In this document: one piece after another, positions 54,146 through 64,000 of the stretch
Layout: each line of letters starts with the position of its first letter
Numbering within the stretch: the stretch's first letter is position 1
From: Diaporthe sp. PMI_573
Lineage: Eukaryota; Ascomycota; Sordariomycetes; Diaporthales; Diaporthaceae
Assembly (NCBI GenBank): GCA_021399435.1
Contig: JAJTUP010000043.1
Location: forward strand, 310,001 to 374,000
DNA length: 64,000 nt
Direction of reading: 5' to 3'
Notes under the pieces: model-generated
What the model was told of the DNA's origin: nothing
The model's input: the letters and a program-made list of their open reading frames with translations, nothing else
Database searches by the model: none
Made by a program: the position numbers and the translations under genes

Positions 54146-55057
54146 TATATAAAGCTAATATTATATCGTACAGCATGGTCAAAAATGATGGTGCACAACT
54201 TCCCGTTCCCTGTTCTCCAAACGAAATTGGGAGAGCCTCTTCTTTCCTCTAGATTCCTTTGACCAAAATGTCATCCTCCGACGTGCGGCCCTCTACACTG
54301 CCGCCTTGCCCTGGGCCGCCATCAAATAGACCCCTGCCTCAATTACCAAAACAGTAATGAGAGTAATCCTAGAAGGTTATCAAGAAAGTCTGGGTAAAAT
54401 CGAGCCAGGAGGGATTCAGACGACGTGGGGAAGCGCATTAACCTGATTCCTGGGATCGTTGGCATCAACCTCAATGACATGTTCAAGGAGCAGGACGCCC
54501 CACGAGAGAAGTGAATGAGAAATAAGTTGAACTACGAGAAAGGAAATCTACAGTCGGAGCCTGAACCGCTTACGTTTCTTGACCCACAAGAAGCCCATAC
54601 GACTGCCGAACTTCTTAGTATGGCGGTTGGACGCTTGTAGGCGAGCAATTAAAGAATTGGGTACCTTTCCCAGCTATATCCCTATTGACTATACCTCCTT
54701 ATGACGGTAACTTTCTCATGAAGCTATAACCGCTTCTCCAAAAAATACTATCAGAATCACGATTGAGCTAGTGGGAAAATGCCTTGACTGTCTCGTCTGT
54801 TTCCTCCTCCCCTATCAGGAAACGAGCTGGAAAGGGGCCCAATTTGTTCTGCTTCATAATCCCTCTCACTATTAGCGGTCCTAGGGTCTCTGCGTATTAA
54901 ACCTAATCACTACCGACCGCTTGACAACTCACGTCAGGCATCTTGCGCTGCCTTTGCCCCGTGTTTCGAGAGTCCAACATGGTTTCTGGCGTCCTCCTTT
55001 CCCCGCCTGCCAAAGAAGACCGCACCGCCACTTCACACGATGAAGCCGGAGGCTTTG
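54146..55057. other. No gene recognised
   Basis: A 29-codon Pro-rich peptide starts at 54268 (MSSSDVRPSTLPPCPGPP), possibly the first exon of a lost gene. Otherwise only short frames. Confidence 0.3.
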
Positions 55058-55362
55058 CGAATATCATGTTTCTTTATTTTATGCCTCATCAAAAATTCTT
55101 GTTTGGTTTACTGTTGTGCTCAAGCCTCTCCCCAGGTACCCCAAAACGTCTTCCGCAATAATTACCCTCTAATTACGAGACCCTCAGCTTGCCAGGGTTT
55201 CCAGCATCGCTGACCTGAGAAGAGATTAAAGTTACACTGAGGGCTCAAGGACCTAATTGTAATTATGGTATGGTAGTCGTATCTTACCACGGTTACCGGG
55301 ACCGAGGCTTTGATGACAAAATTGTTGTGCCTCAGCTTAACTTGGTAATTACCAGTCCCGAA
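55058..55362 (-). repeat. Dispersed coding fragment, inverted partner at 20.5 kb
   Basis: Matches 20498-20805 in inverted orientation, see that entry. Here the upstream coding part is longer. Confidence 0.7.
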
Positions 55363-55839
55363 GCTGGCAGTCAATGCATTATTTAGAGCGATATCCGGGT
55401 TGTCGACCACGGCGGCCCACGTTTTGAATGGGATGAAATCAACGATGCCTGTGACTATTTGTGAGTGTTTGGCACAAGAAGGATATATAACTGAAAAAGT
55501 GCTCTGAGTCTCTATTCCTTGGTAGTAGCACAGACCTGTATTAAACATGGGTTAGACATTATCCCAATTGATATCCCCTGGATCCCCATTCACGTCCTCC
55601 TCCCATCTGGAACGTAAGGCCGCTTCTTGCCTGCACATACCTCCCATCTGCTGCAGCCGCTTGACGTAGCGGTCTTCGAAATCCGTTACACGGCTGATGT
55701 GGTGCGGCTTTTTTAGGACGCGATGTCTCTTTCCAATTATATATAATACCAGTTCCATTCTCCCTTTCCAAGCTATGAGAATTATACATTGCAGTGCACA
55801 CCTTTCCCATTGATTGATACATCTCTTTGCCTTTTTCAA
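55162..55839 (-). pseudogene. Unknown gene fragment, larger copy of the 20.5 kb family
   Basis: Two minus frames follow each other. The first ends VKRLQQMGGMCRQEAALRSR, EEDVNGDPGDINWDN. The second reads YYQGIETQSTFSVIYPSCAK, FIPFKTWAAVVDNPDIALNN and GNYQVKLRHNNFVIKASVPV. An intron-like CTAAC..ACAG stretch lies between them but is too short for a normal intron. A second intron-like TCTTCTCAG precedes the 3' part. The protein is not recognised. Possible frameshifts make a pseudogene more likely than a gene. Confidence 0.4.
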
Positions 55840-56957
55840 TGTTGAAATTATCCTAACGGATCTGCAAATTCTTTCCGCGGCGTGATGAATTCTCCGACTT
55901 CAACCGTCGCGGCTAGTCCAGCGCCCAGTTCAGCTGCCCCTACTATCTGTCAATGTTTATCATTGGTAGACATCAAAGCGGACCTGACCAGTTTCAGGAG
56001 CTTGACTTGGCCAACCCATCCGACAATGTAAACATTAGGGGTCTCGGGATGGCTCGAGAGTGGATCGAGCTGAAAATGCAACACCGTGCCAGTTGGGAGA
56101 ATACCAGACAAGGCTCGAATACAAGAGCGCCACGTGCTTCGCTAAAGCCCCTGGCAATCCCACAAAAGTACAATGCGGTGCAGTACTGGTACGTGTTCAT
56201 AGAAGTATACAAGAAGGGGTTGTCCGATCTGCCCAATATTGGCTGTGATTGACATTTGTGTTGAAATGGGTATCTAGTACCGAGTAGGTTCCCTTTGGCG
56301 TTACTATCCCTTTGCTCTCTACCCCGCATCGTATCAGATGTGAAATCGCGGGTAGCTCGAAGAGATTGCAGCCCCGACATAAAAATCGTGTCGTTAAAGC
56401 AAGTGCGAGTCTTTTCTTCTTCTTTTTTTTTAAAAAAAAAAAAACCGAGTTTTGCCACGATTCTGGGTACCTCACGTACAACACTTCGAGCTAGTTAGAT
56501 AGATTATGTTATTGGCCGTGGGCCCCCCGAAGGGGGGACCTGCTACACGTGGAGCATATGTTGTGTGGGTTATGTATGCGTAAGTACAGTCATCCGACTA
56601 TACAATACTTATGCCGATTTTCATTTTCACCAAAGATAGGCTTTGGAGTCTCTGGTAAGGCTTTATTTAAGACGTTATGTCACTTGTTCGTAATTCTTAT
56701 TTAAGGCCGGAAGAGCAAGTATAACGCTGTAAACCAAGATTTGCAATTTTCGGTTTCGTTCTCCTAAAATGAGAAAACAATTATAAGGGTGTGTGTATAA
56801 GTATCTCCATTCACTCTTCGAGGTATATAATCCTAGCTACAGTACAACACCAACCACAATGATGCCTGTTGCTGACAATAATTTTTAAAAATATAAGGAC
56901 CAGTGTCATTGTTCCAGTAGTACGCAAATCTAAGAAAACCTGGTCGATATCAACGTT
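55840..56957. other. No assignable gene; hairpin and T/A run
   Basis: A T9A13 run lies at 56423-56444. A GC hairpin (CCCCCC-GAA-GGGGGG) lies at 56523-56537 and is followed by CTGCTACACGTGGAGCATAT. Such a hairpin can mark a transposon end, but no partner end was found. Overlapping frames at 55953-56498 have no domain. Confidence 0.35.
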
Positions 56958-57434
56958 ATGGTGTACCCAGTAAATAGAACGGGTCTACGTAAGGACACTA
57001 GATCCAATGTTGCTCATATTAAAGGGCTGGTTCAGAAGGCGTTGCACCGCGCGGCAGGGAAGTTCAAAGGTTCTTCTAAGAGTACTCGAGCTTTTTCTAT
57101 TCCCACTATAATGAGATTAAACAGTTCACAACACACCGATCAAGGCATTGTGTTGTACCATAGGATAAGTTCCGAGACTGTCCAATCCACCGAGATAGGA
57201 ATACCTGCTCAGCAGCCGGATACTCAGAAGTCTTCATGCACTACACCTAGCGATACTGCCTTTGATCTCGATATATTTTCGTTAGTTGATGAGGGCAGAT
57301 GGCTGATTGAAGAAAACCGGGACTTTTGGAAGCCTTCGAAATCCTGGCGTTGGCATGGGGCAAACGTGCCAAAAGTATGGACGTACACAGGACACTCTCA
57401 ACGCAGAAGCAGCCAAAGTTTACTTCCCAGATAG
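56958..57434 (+). CDS. Unknown ORF running into a dispersed repeat
   Basis: 158 codons from an ATG. The first 130 are hydrophilic (TRSNVAHIKGLVQKALHRAA; FDLDIFSLVDEGRWLIEENR) and could be a gene start. The last part lies in the repeat shared with 46929-47050, but in another frame than the one conserved between the copies. No domain recognised; low support. Confidence 0.3.
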   Translation: MVYPVNRTGLRKDTRSNVAHIKGLVQKALHRAAGKFKGSSKSTRAFSIPTIMRLNSSQHTDQGIVLYHRISSETVQSTEIGIPAQQPDTQKSSCTTPSDTAFDLDIFSLVDEGRWLIEENRDFWKPSKSWRWHGANVPKVWTYTGHSQRRSSQSLLPR

Positions 57435-57477
57435 CTTCCCTGAGGACTATGAACCTCCAACTCCACAGCCGGCTTGC
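57359..57477 (+). repeat. Dispersed coding fragment, partner at 46.9 kb
   Basis: Near-identical to 46929-47050. Here the conserved frame continues beyond the repeat (VKEDGPWWVKPYMQKAHTLL) to a stop at 57559-57561, so this copy keeps the gene's 3' end. Confidence 0.8.
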
Positions 57478-57505
57478 TACGTCAAGGAAGATGGCCCATG
57501 GTGGG

Positions 57506-57976
57506 TCAAGCCTTATATGCAGAAAGCTCACACCCTCTTACTTCCGGCGTATGGGAGGTGAGATGCTGTATTTGTATGTCCACCCCTGCCGTTGCCATAT
57601 TCATATCCCGCCGCTCCCTCCACCACCATACCCTCTGACTTATGCTCATTTGCTCGGTGCCACATATTTTATAGACGTTTGTTTGCAATTCTTTTCTTCG
57701 CTCTTCTGCGAGTCTGAGTGACCCCGACACCAATCCTTTCAGAGGCGAATTTTCTAACTCATTATCGGCCTCGACATCTCTTTTATTGAAGAATTGACCG
57801 ATTTCTTCGATATGGGCTTCTCTCTGGATCAGGCAGCCTTTGTAGCTCCTCATTTCCCTTGGCGCGTCTGCAGTGGCGGCGTAGAAGGCTAGACAGAAAG
57901 AGAGGGTGGCCAGAGCGAAAGTAAGAATACCAACTATGTTGCTTGTCGTCGAAAGAGGACTGTCACCATCGGCCAT
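57506..57976 (-). pseudogene. Fungal single-span membrane protein, 3'-truncated
   Basis: From the ATG at 57976 (MADGDSPLSTTSNIVGILTF) a transmembrane segment covers about residues 12-36 (ALATLSFCLAFYAA), then MRSYKGCLIQREAHIEEIGQ, an acidic stretch and ISQRVWWWRERRDM followed by VDIQIQHLT. A single N-terminal membrane span (MAD.LST..SIVGI..FAL) plus a V.WW....RD motif is a common ascomycete family of unknown function. After IQHLT the frame enters the dispersed repeat, so the usual C-terminal part is lost. Confidence 0.55.
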
Positions 57977-58225
57977 TTTGAACATAGATGATGCCGAAAA
58001 CTATGTTTTAGAACGTAAAAAGAGTGAGGCCAGACTTCAGCTTACATCTGCCAGAACTCGGTCAGCGCTCGCCGCATCGGGGTGGGCCATCCAGGGATAC
58101 AGTCGTAACGTCGCACTGCTAAATTCCGATGGCGTACTGGAGGTTGCCAGTAAGCAGCAGGGCGTTTGTTGGGCATATAGTGGCAGCAGTTCGAAGCAGC
58201 AAATACAGGCCGCGTACCTGCTGTC

Positions 58226-58645
58226 ATGGTTTTAACGGACGGAGTTCCAAATTACATGTGTCCTGTCGGAAGGAATCAGATCGTCTCCATCGATATACAA
58301 CTGGCGACTATCGCGGTGTTCCGCGGTGATTATTTAGACGCTGAGCTTCAATTTGAGCGCCTTTTGGCAGACCTTCCAAGGCTTGCCATACCTGGAAGCT
58401 TGTAGAATAATAAATTGGAGCTCGATTTAAAAAGGCGTCTGTCAATGGCCCTGCTCTACCAACGGCAGTATGACAAAGCGAAGACGAGGCTGGACGCACT
58501 GGCGAACGAACTACCCCCTCGAGGCCAAGACGTATTGCAAATTCAGATTCTGCGAGACTTGAGCCTAGTCAATGCACACTTGGGACGGTATGATTTGGGT
58601 AGACCTAACCTAGAGGGGTTAGGGTCCCATTACGTAAGCCGCTGA
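58226..58645 (+). pseudogene. TPR-like gene with one in-frame TAG
   Basis: From an ATG at 58226 the frame reads SIDIQLATIAVFRGDYLDAE, FERLLADLPRL, a TAG at 58403, then RRLSMALLYQRQYDKAKTRL and ILRDLSLVNAHLGRYDLG. Alternating helices with small residues and GDYL/RQYDKA turns are TPR-like. The frame is unbroken on both sides of the single stop, so one base change inactivated it. Alternatively, the two halves are exons of a gene whose intron lies around the stop. It is probably part of an NLR or TPR signalling protein. Confidence 0.45.
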
Positions 58646-58789
58646 GCCCGCCACCAGCAGCTTGGTCCCCCGTCCTTCCCCCGTCCTGCTCCCGTTGCTT
58701 ACGAGGTGTAGTGTATCCCGTGATAAAAACAATTTGCCTGTTTACTTTCAAGCCACCTTTAGTTAAATCAGTAATTATTATGGGACATC

Positions 58790-59810
58790 TTATCTCGCCG
58801 CTTTCTGCTTTGATCTAGTCGTTGATCTTGTTGTTCTTGTTCCCGAACTGTTGCTCTTCATTTCGTTGAACAGCCGCTCGGTCCAATCAAAGACGCTGTT
58901 ATATTGGAACCCCATTCTGGCGAAAAGGCGCCGGAATTGCTGTCTGACACCACTGTAGTCCGGCTTCTTGCCAAATCCAAGTGATCGCATGTGGTTGATA
59001 TACCTTGCGAACTCAACAGGCAGGCCTCTACATATTTCTTCGCCCGACATTCTCTCCTTCATCCGTCCAATCTTCTCATTCAGCTCCTCCGTCGTCCCCG
59101 CTTTAAGCCCCTCCCATGGCAGTGAGCCACGGGCAAAGTATACGAGCATATAGCCGAGGGACTCCATGTCGTCACCCCAAGATTGCTGTAGTTTTCGGTG
59201 GTTTCTCAGACTGGCGTAGTTTACGGTGCCACCCAAAAGTCGAAGTTTGGGCTCGGTGTTGTCTTCTGCTAACTCTGGGGTGAACTTTTGGGCCAGGCCG
59301 AAGTCGATAGTATACACCATATTGCCGTTTCTACCGCTTCCCATAAGAAAGTTTTCCGGCTTGATGTCTCGGTGTAGAAATGACTTAGAGTGTATGTGGT
59401 ACATTCGATAAATCAGCTGGTCGACCAAGAGAATGATTGTCTTCAGCGAGAACTTTCTGTCGCAGTAATGGAACAAATCTTCGAGAGATGGTCCAAGAAG
59501 ATCATAGACCATCACGGAGAAGTCATATACCTGTCCAAACCATCTGACCTCTGGGAATCCTGTGCGACCAGACAAGGCTTTGTAGATGTCTGCTTCGTGG
59601 CTGAGCTCGCCTTGCGCATCACGGATATGCTCGAGCTTGATAGCGACTTCCTCGCCAGATTTGACGTTTGTACCTATGGAATCAGCTGTAAGACTGCAAT
59701 TTTGTCCAATTAGGGCTCAATAAAAGACTAGTTGTACCTGAGTAGATGAGGCCAAACCCTCCTTCACCAATCTTCCGGTCTATACGAAAAAGTCCGTTGA
59801 TTACAATGTC
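58790..59810 (-). CDS. Casein kinase 1-like protein kinase
   Basis: Minus strand. Exon 59810-59738 encodes DIVINGLFRIDRKIGEGGFG, with the glycine loop. A 64-base intron (59737-59674, GTACAA..CATAG) follows. Exon 59673-58790 encodes VAIKLEH with the ATP-site Lys, FLHRDIKPENFLMG (catalytic Asp), IDFGLAQKF, GTVNYASL and WGDDMESLGYMLVYFARGSL. The SIN/GTxxYAS and LPWEGLKA segments are diagnostic of CK1. The tail is Ser/Thr/Arg-rich and basic (RSTTRSKQKAAR). All catalytic residues are present. An acceptor (TTTTAG) at 59811 shows that one more 5' exon with the ATG lies upstream; it was not located with confidence. Likely cytosolic or nuclear Ser/Thr kinase. Confidence 0.85.
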
Positions 59811-60549
59811 CTAAAAGACACTTCCATGAGAAAGAGACATATCGGTGGAAAGTGTTCTGAATGCATGCCTTCATTTTGATGACAATTCGACTTATAAACA
59901 AGTCGGTGCTGTTCACACGCACAGGCAAACTCTGAACAGCTGGAAATTGCTGCCGGTGGCGGCTAACTGCGGCGGTCAAAATGATGTCTGGTGCTTGGGT
60001 GTAACGGGTGGACGTCCTCTCTTTTGATATCATTAGCATCAGTCTTCTTGAAACCCTCATAGTCATAGTGCGCGTGTAGGAAACTCACTAGACGGGGCAT
60101 TAGGTTTGCGTTAAGTAGAGTGGGCAAGGTCGGACATGATCCGGGTTTAAGAAGCAAGAAATCGCTTCATTAGTTGCGCTTCGAGCGGATAACGGGGCCG
60201 CGGCTTTACTTAGACCCCTTGTACGTCCGTACCTGGGAGAAGGGACTACTACCATTTGGACTTGGCACGGGCAAATACCCGCTTCGAGATTAGCCGGTCT
60301 CTCATGCATCATAAAGAGGGTGTTATGCAATGCGGAAGTTAAAACCAATGGCGGTTCGCTGCTTCTCACCGGTCGATATCATGCCACAGTCTGCGGCACA
60401 ACTTTCTCCACCCCAATACAGTTGGTATCCTCCACGCGGGGCACCAAATCAAACATTGCGCCCGAGTTGACCAACTCATTGATCCCCGGTCTCTTTAAAT
60501 CCTCTTCCCGTCGCCTTTTCTCAAAGAAAGCGTTACTCAATCTTCACCC
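59811..60549. other. 5' region of the kinase gene; no other gene
   Basis: It must hold the first exon of the CK1-like gene; a minus frame reading KKTDANDIKREDVH near 60020 is a candidate. The right part is the promoter side of the gene at 60550. Confidence 0.35.
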
Positions 60550-62268
60550 ATGACGCCGCGGCAGGTTCAGAAAACTCACCAGAAGGGTGGACGGTCAGAA
60601 AAGAGGCATCGAGACCCAGGGTTCATTCCAACCAATACTTCACGTGACTCGGATTTCTGGGATTCTCTGACCAATATCTTGCTCACCCGGGGAGCCTTAC
60701 AAGCACTTGGTAGGCGCAACAAGAATCGAGGACCAACAAATACCAAATCTCCAGGACGAGCACCCGATCTCGATCTTGACAGGTTTGCAAGGCGAGGGGG
60801 TCCTGACCTTAGCCACCTGCGAGGAGTATGCAACTCCCTCTTCTCAAACACAAGTTTGCTGAAACAAGTCATTGGCTAAATACGTCCTCAGTATTCGGGT
60901 TTGCAAAAGGGCTTAGGTAGAATGGCCGCGAAGGCAAAGAACACAACCGGGCCATATGACCCAAATTATGAAGAACAGCTGAGGGAGCAGAACATTTGGT
61001 TGATCAGGAGACCGAAGAAGCATGAGTTGCCTCATAATCACGCCAAGATCATGGAAAAACTGCGCGCGGAAAGGCCGAACGACCCCCGGGGACCAGTCAT
61101 TACAACGCATGACGCCTTCCTGGAGAAGAATGAGACCTGTTCCTCCCAAGGAGCCTTGTTTCAGCAAGTGATGCCCATCATTTGGGGCACGCCTGATCTT
61201 GAAGTGCCGTGTGAGTACGATCGACAATTTACAAGGATGCGTTTTTCCAAAGAGGATTTGAAAGATGCGAAGCCGGATTATTTCGAAGGAATCAAACCGG
61301 CAAATATCGAACCTGAAGTTAAAAAAGATTTGTCCGTGATGATTATTCCGGACGTTGGGACGGCACTTACCGGTCCGGCGGCGCCTAACTTCTTCCTAGA
61401 AATCAAGACCGATGGATTGCGTGAAAGTGTTGTAAGACTGCAGTGCGTTATGGATGGCGTTCTAGGGGCTCGTTGCATGCACAGTCTGCAGAATTACCGG
61501 ATGGAGGAGCCGCTCTATGACGGCAATGCCTATACATTCAGCGTCTCTTACTATAGGAAAGAGCTCAGATTCTACGCAATCCGGATACAGCCACCCTCCG
61601 GGAACAGCAACAAGCCACGATACGAGGCAATTCATTTAGAATGGTTTGCAATGGAGGCCGAGGAAAAGTTCCTCCCAGCAATTAACGCATACAGAAATAT
61701 CAGGGATCTTGGGGAAAAATACCGCAGAAGATTTGTTAGAGATGCAAATTCCAGGGTTAGCAGTCCAACCCGCAATAATTTAAGCGCTCTTGGTAGTATG
61801 ACAGATCGTTTGGACAGTGGAGGAAGCACTTCTCGTGAGGACTCTGCAGGCTTGCCAGGGGCGGGGGCCCAGGAATTACACGCAGAGGATGTGGAAGAAG
61901 ACAGTCCGGGCACCGGTTCTCAAGATGACTCTTCAGACCAGTCAAATACTCACTTTGAGCAGTCACGTGGCGACTCGCAGGGGGCAGCGGCTTCTCAGAA
62001 AACACAAGAGGAGCAAAGTACTGGGTCACAAGATGACAGTCAAGCCCTTCCAGATACTCAGCCTGACGCAAGAGACGATTCTGCGGAGCCGGGACCTGGC
62101 TTTGAGCCACCGCTCAACATGAGTTTCCGGGAAGATGCTGCCGACTTGTCCATGCCCGAGCCCGGATGGTCGACTCGGCTCCGCAGGAGACCACGCGAAG
62201 ATACACACAGTCAAAGTCTTCCACCGAGGAAGCGAGGGCGAGGTGGTCGTCAACAACTAAGGACCTGA
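60550..62268 (+). CDS. DUF7924 protein, PD-(D/E)XK nuclease-like
   Basis: Exons 60550-60825 and 60892-62268; the 66-base intron (GTATGC..CCTCAG, GGCTAAAT inside) preserves the frame, giving 550 residues. Exon 1 ends RRGGPDLSHLRG, a conserved start of the family. Exon 2 contains YDPNYEEQLREQNIW, DYFEGIKP, PAAPNFFLEIKTDG at about residues 257-270, GARCMHSLQNY and YDGNAYTFSVSYY. The E-x-K after PNFFL plus an upstream Asp fits a PD-(D/E)XK fold as proposed for this family. Residues beyond about 385 form a Gln/Ser/Asp-rich tail ending in a basic RKRGRGGRQQ, possibly nuclear. A RIP-mutated partial copy follows at 62519. Confidence 0.8.
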
Positions 62269-62518
62269 AGCCTGCTGTTGTAAGGGATATTTGCAAAATA
62301 AGGTGTAGACTTATAGGAAAGAAAGTTTTACACTCACTTAATAATTTTCTAGCTTTAAACTTGTGATCGTGTCGGATTGTATGTATTTAACGACAATGTA
62401 TTCAGACTTAAATGATTGTGACATTGTCTGTTTTTTGTGTCATGTTCTGCTTAACATCGTGAATCAGGTGTACTCTTTTTGAAAATTGTTGCCTTAGATT
62501 GCTAAACAGGAGAGTATT

Positions 62519-62735
62519 CTCCGTAAGATTGCAGTACGTTATATATAGCATTCTAGGGGCTCGTTGCATATATAGTTTATAGAATTACTAAATAAAGCAG
62601 CCGCTTTATAACGGCAATATATATACATTTAGCGTCTCTTACCATAGAAAAGAGCTTAGATTTTATGCAATCTAGATATAGCTACCCTCTAAAACAGTAG
62701 CAAGCCACGATATAAGGCAATTTATTTAGTGTGTA
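62519..62735 (+). pseudogene. RIP-like decayed partial copy of the DUF7924 gene
   Basis: About 215 bases align colinearly with 61431-61643 of the intact gene. Of roughly 40 differences, all but about 8 read as C-to-T or G-to-A from gene to copy, many in CA to TA or TG to TA context (GCACAG to ATATAG, CTCAG to CTTAG, TACAG to TATAG). One base is missing. This is the signature of repeat-induced point mutation. Stop codons make the copy non-coding. Confidence 0.88.
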
Positions 62736-62990
62736 AGGATAACCTTGCCACTGAATTGCTCGCAATTTATTGAAACATTGTTTCAGCACACTAAGAAAAT
62801 ACCTACCCACAACCTCGAGAAGATCTCAGAGGTGAACAGAATTCTGCAAGAGCTAGAACTGCCAACTTCTAAAGAACAGAAAGCCGTGGGATTAGGACGG
62901 TTAGTTACGGTGGGGGGGTTACTAGATGAGGCTCAAAAGCACATAAACAAGACGAGGCGTAATATGGAGGTTCTAAGAGAGAATTTATGA
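62736..62990 (+). other. Protein-like ORF without start
   Basis: The frame from 62745 lacks an ATG at its first codon. Its second half is helical (KISEVNRILQELELPTSKEQ; LLDEAQKHINKTRRNMEVLR). It may be a gene fragment adjoining the decayed copy. Not recognised. Confidence 0.3.
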
Positions 62991-64000
62991 AATGTGGGTG
63001 ACGACCAGCCAAGGAAAATAACCTTCCAACATTGTTACTATATTTGGAGTCCTACAGCAACATTGGGGGCGATGCCGTGAAAATCTTCGGCTGACTAATG
63101 CTGGTCAGGCCAGGGTACAGGGGAATAATGTCATAAATAACGGTGAGAGCTTTAATAGGAATGTCTGTTGCGTTTTCGGAGGTGTAGTAAAATGCATTAA
63201 GCTCTTGACATATGTGGATCAACATCTCATTTTTAATTATTTTGTCAAATTACCTGTAAAAGAAAATTAAGTACTTCAAACTGAGCCTTATAAAACATTC
63301 CTGCGCACACTTTCATCACGCTTCATCCTCTTGATCGCTCTCGATATGTGGTAAATGTGGTGATGTCTTGGTTCGCCGCAGGCTGTTTACCTTGATCAGT
63401 TCAAATTCTTCAAAAGTTTTACCGTAGGACATTTTTCATTACTTGTACTTATGGGGCGATTTAAATGAAATGAGACAAAGTATGTGTATTGTGTCGACGA
63501 TAATAAATAGAACGACGGAGGTGAGATCTACCGATTCGATATTTCGGGATGAATAAGCCACAGTACTTCATGCATGGATGCCTGTGAATACATGGTTATT
63601 ATTGGCGGACATGGCCAGGGCGAATTTCCAGTCTGATTATGGAAAACCAGCGTCGCCATATCGGGAGCTGGCTTATCACCAATACTACCCACACACTCAA
63701 CACAAGAAGAAGTTGCCGATTTCTGCTTTGGGTCTTTACTGGGAGGTTCTTGAGAAGAGCACCGAACCGCTATTCCTGGATGTGAAAAAATTAGATTCGA
63801 GTCACAGATAGACGGCTTTGCGATCAGGACAATATTGGGGAATCCGGAGATTCTCAAACGGCGGGAAAGAAGTAGCTGAACTTGCGTACCACTTCTGCCT
63901 ATACATTGCAAGTATCAGTGAATTATACTCATGCGTAGACCCGTGAATTTTCCTGTACTGGCCACGGACTCCATTTAGGACCGCACTGCTGGCCCTTTGC
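62991..64000. other. No assignable gene; possible fragment at 63.6 kb
   Basis: A plus frame at 63578-63811 (ADMARANFQSDYGKPASPYR; SALGLYWEVLEKSTEPLFL) is protein-like. An overlapping minus frame is its shadow. Nothing else supported. Confidence 0.3.

Noticed and set aside
55994..56458. 154-codon minus ORF starting in a T/A run
   Set aside because: The start is encoded by the homopolymer tract, and the composition does not resemble a protein family; overlapping frames are equally open.
56523..56537. Transcription terminator hairpin
   Set aside because: Bacterial-type terminators do not apply in a fungal nuclear genome; more likely a transposon-end or chance hairpin.
63528..63911. 127-codon minus ORF at the right edge
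   Set aside because: Antisense to a more protein-like plus frame; no domain.
1..64000. Starship giant transposon
   Set aside because: No tyrosine-recombinase captain (DUF3435) ORF or characteristic boundary was seen in the window, although cargo-like genes occur; a captain outside the window cannot be excluded.

Overview
The window looks like accessory DNA of a filamentous ascomycete (Pezizomycotina). Genes have short introns of about 48-90 bases with GT..AG ends and CTAAC/CTAAT-type branch sites. Fungus-specific families appear: a DUF7924 PD-(D/E)XK-like protein, a DUF7732-like secreted protein, a FunK1-type N-terminus, NACHT_N and WD40 pieces of NLR proteins, and fungal C2H2 and MYND proteins. 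At least one sequence shows C-to-T/G-to-A decay typical of repeat-induced point mutation (RIP). No tRNA, rRNA, CRISPR array, telomere repeat or Starship captain was recognised. The species cannot be named from the sequence.

Layout. 0-12 kb: a small intron-containing unknown gene, a decayed copy of a three-member paralogous family, a MYND-finger gene, a truncated Helitron (DUF6570) ORF, MULE-transposase and protein-kinase fragments, a three-exon unknown gene and a four-helix membrane protein. 12.2-17.9 kb: a young chromodomain Ty3/gypsy element with identical 219-base LTRs but a large internal deletion. It lies between a TATA box and the start codon of a small cysteine-rich secreted protein. 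18-25 kb: a two-exon C2H2 gene, a frameshifted C2H2 relic, and a 691-codon open frame fusing a hAT transposase N-terminus to gypsy pol. 25-33 kb: a 17-base minisatellite, the intact member of the paralogous family, and a DUF2235 5' end abutting a degenerate PPP phosphatase. 33-36 kb and 51.8-54.1 kb: two pogo/Fot1-type DNA transposons with TA target duplications. 36-43 kb: a hairpin cluster, then FunK1, hAT, gypsy and EBP (sterol isomerase) fragments joined end to end, then an N-truncated nuclease-like/kinase-like fusion and a hAT 5' end. 43.9-44.8 kb: an intact secreted, probably GPI-anchored protein gene. 46-51 kb: NLR fragments, repeat pieces and a broken transposase. 55-59.8 kb: gene fragments, a truncated membrane-protein gene, a TPR gene with one in-frame stop and a casein-kinase-1-like gene. 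60.5-62.7 kb: an intact DUF7924 gene followed by a RIP-mutated partial copy of itself.

The likely intact genes are those at 0.45, 3.4, 8.0, 10.1, 17.6, 19.0, 27.4, 43.9, 59 and 60.5 kb and the two transposase genes. They do not form one pathway. The main story is a patchwork: fragments of unrelated host genes and transposons meet at abrupt junctions while keeping their introns, so they were moved as DNA and not as retrocopies.
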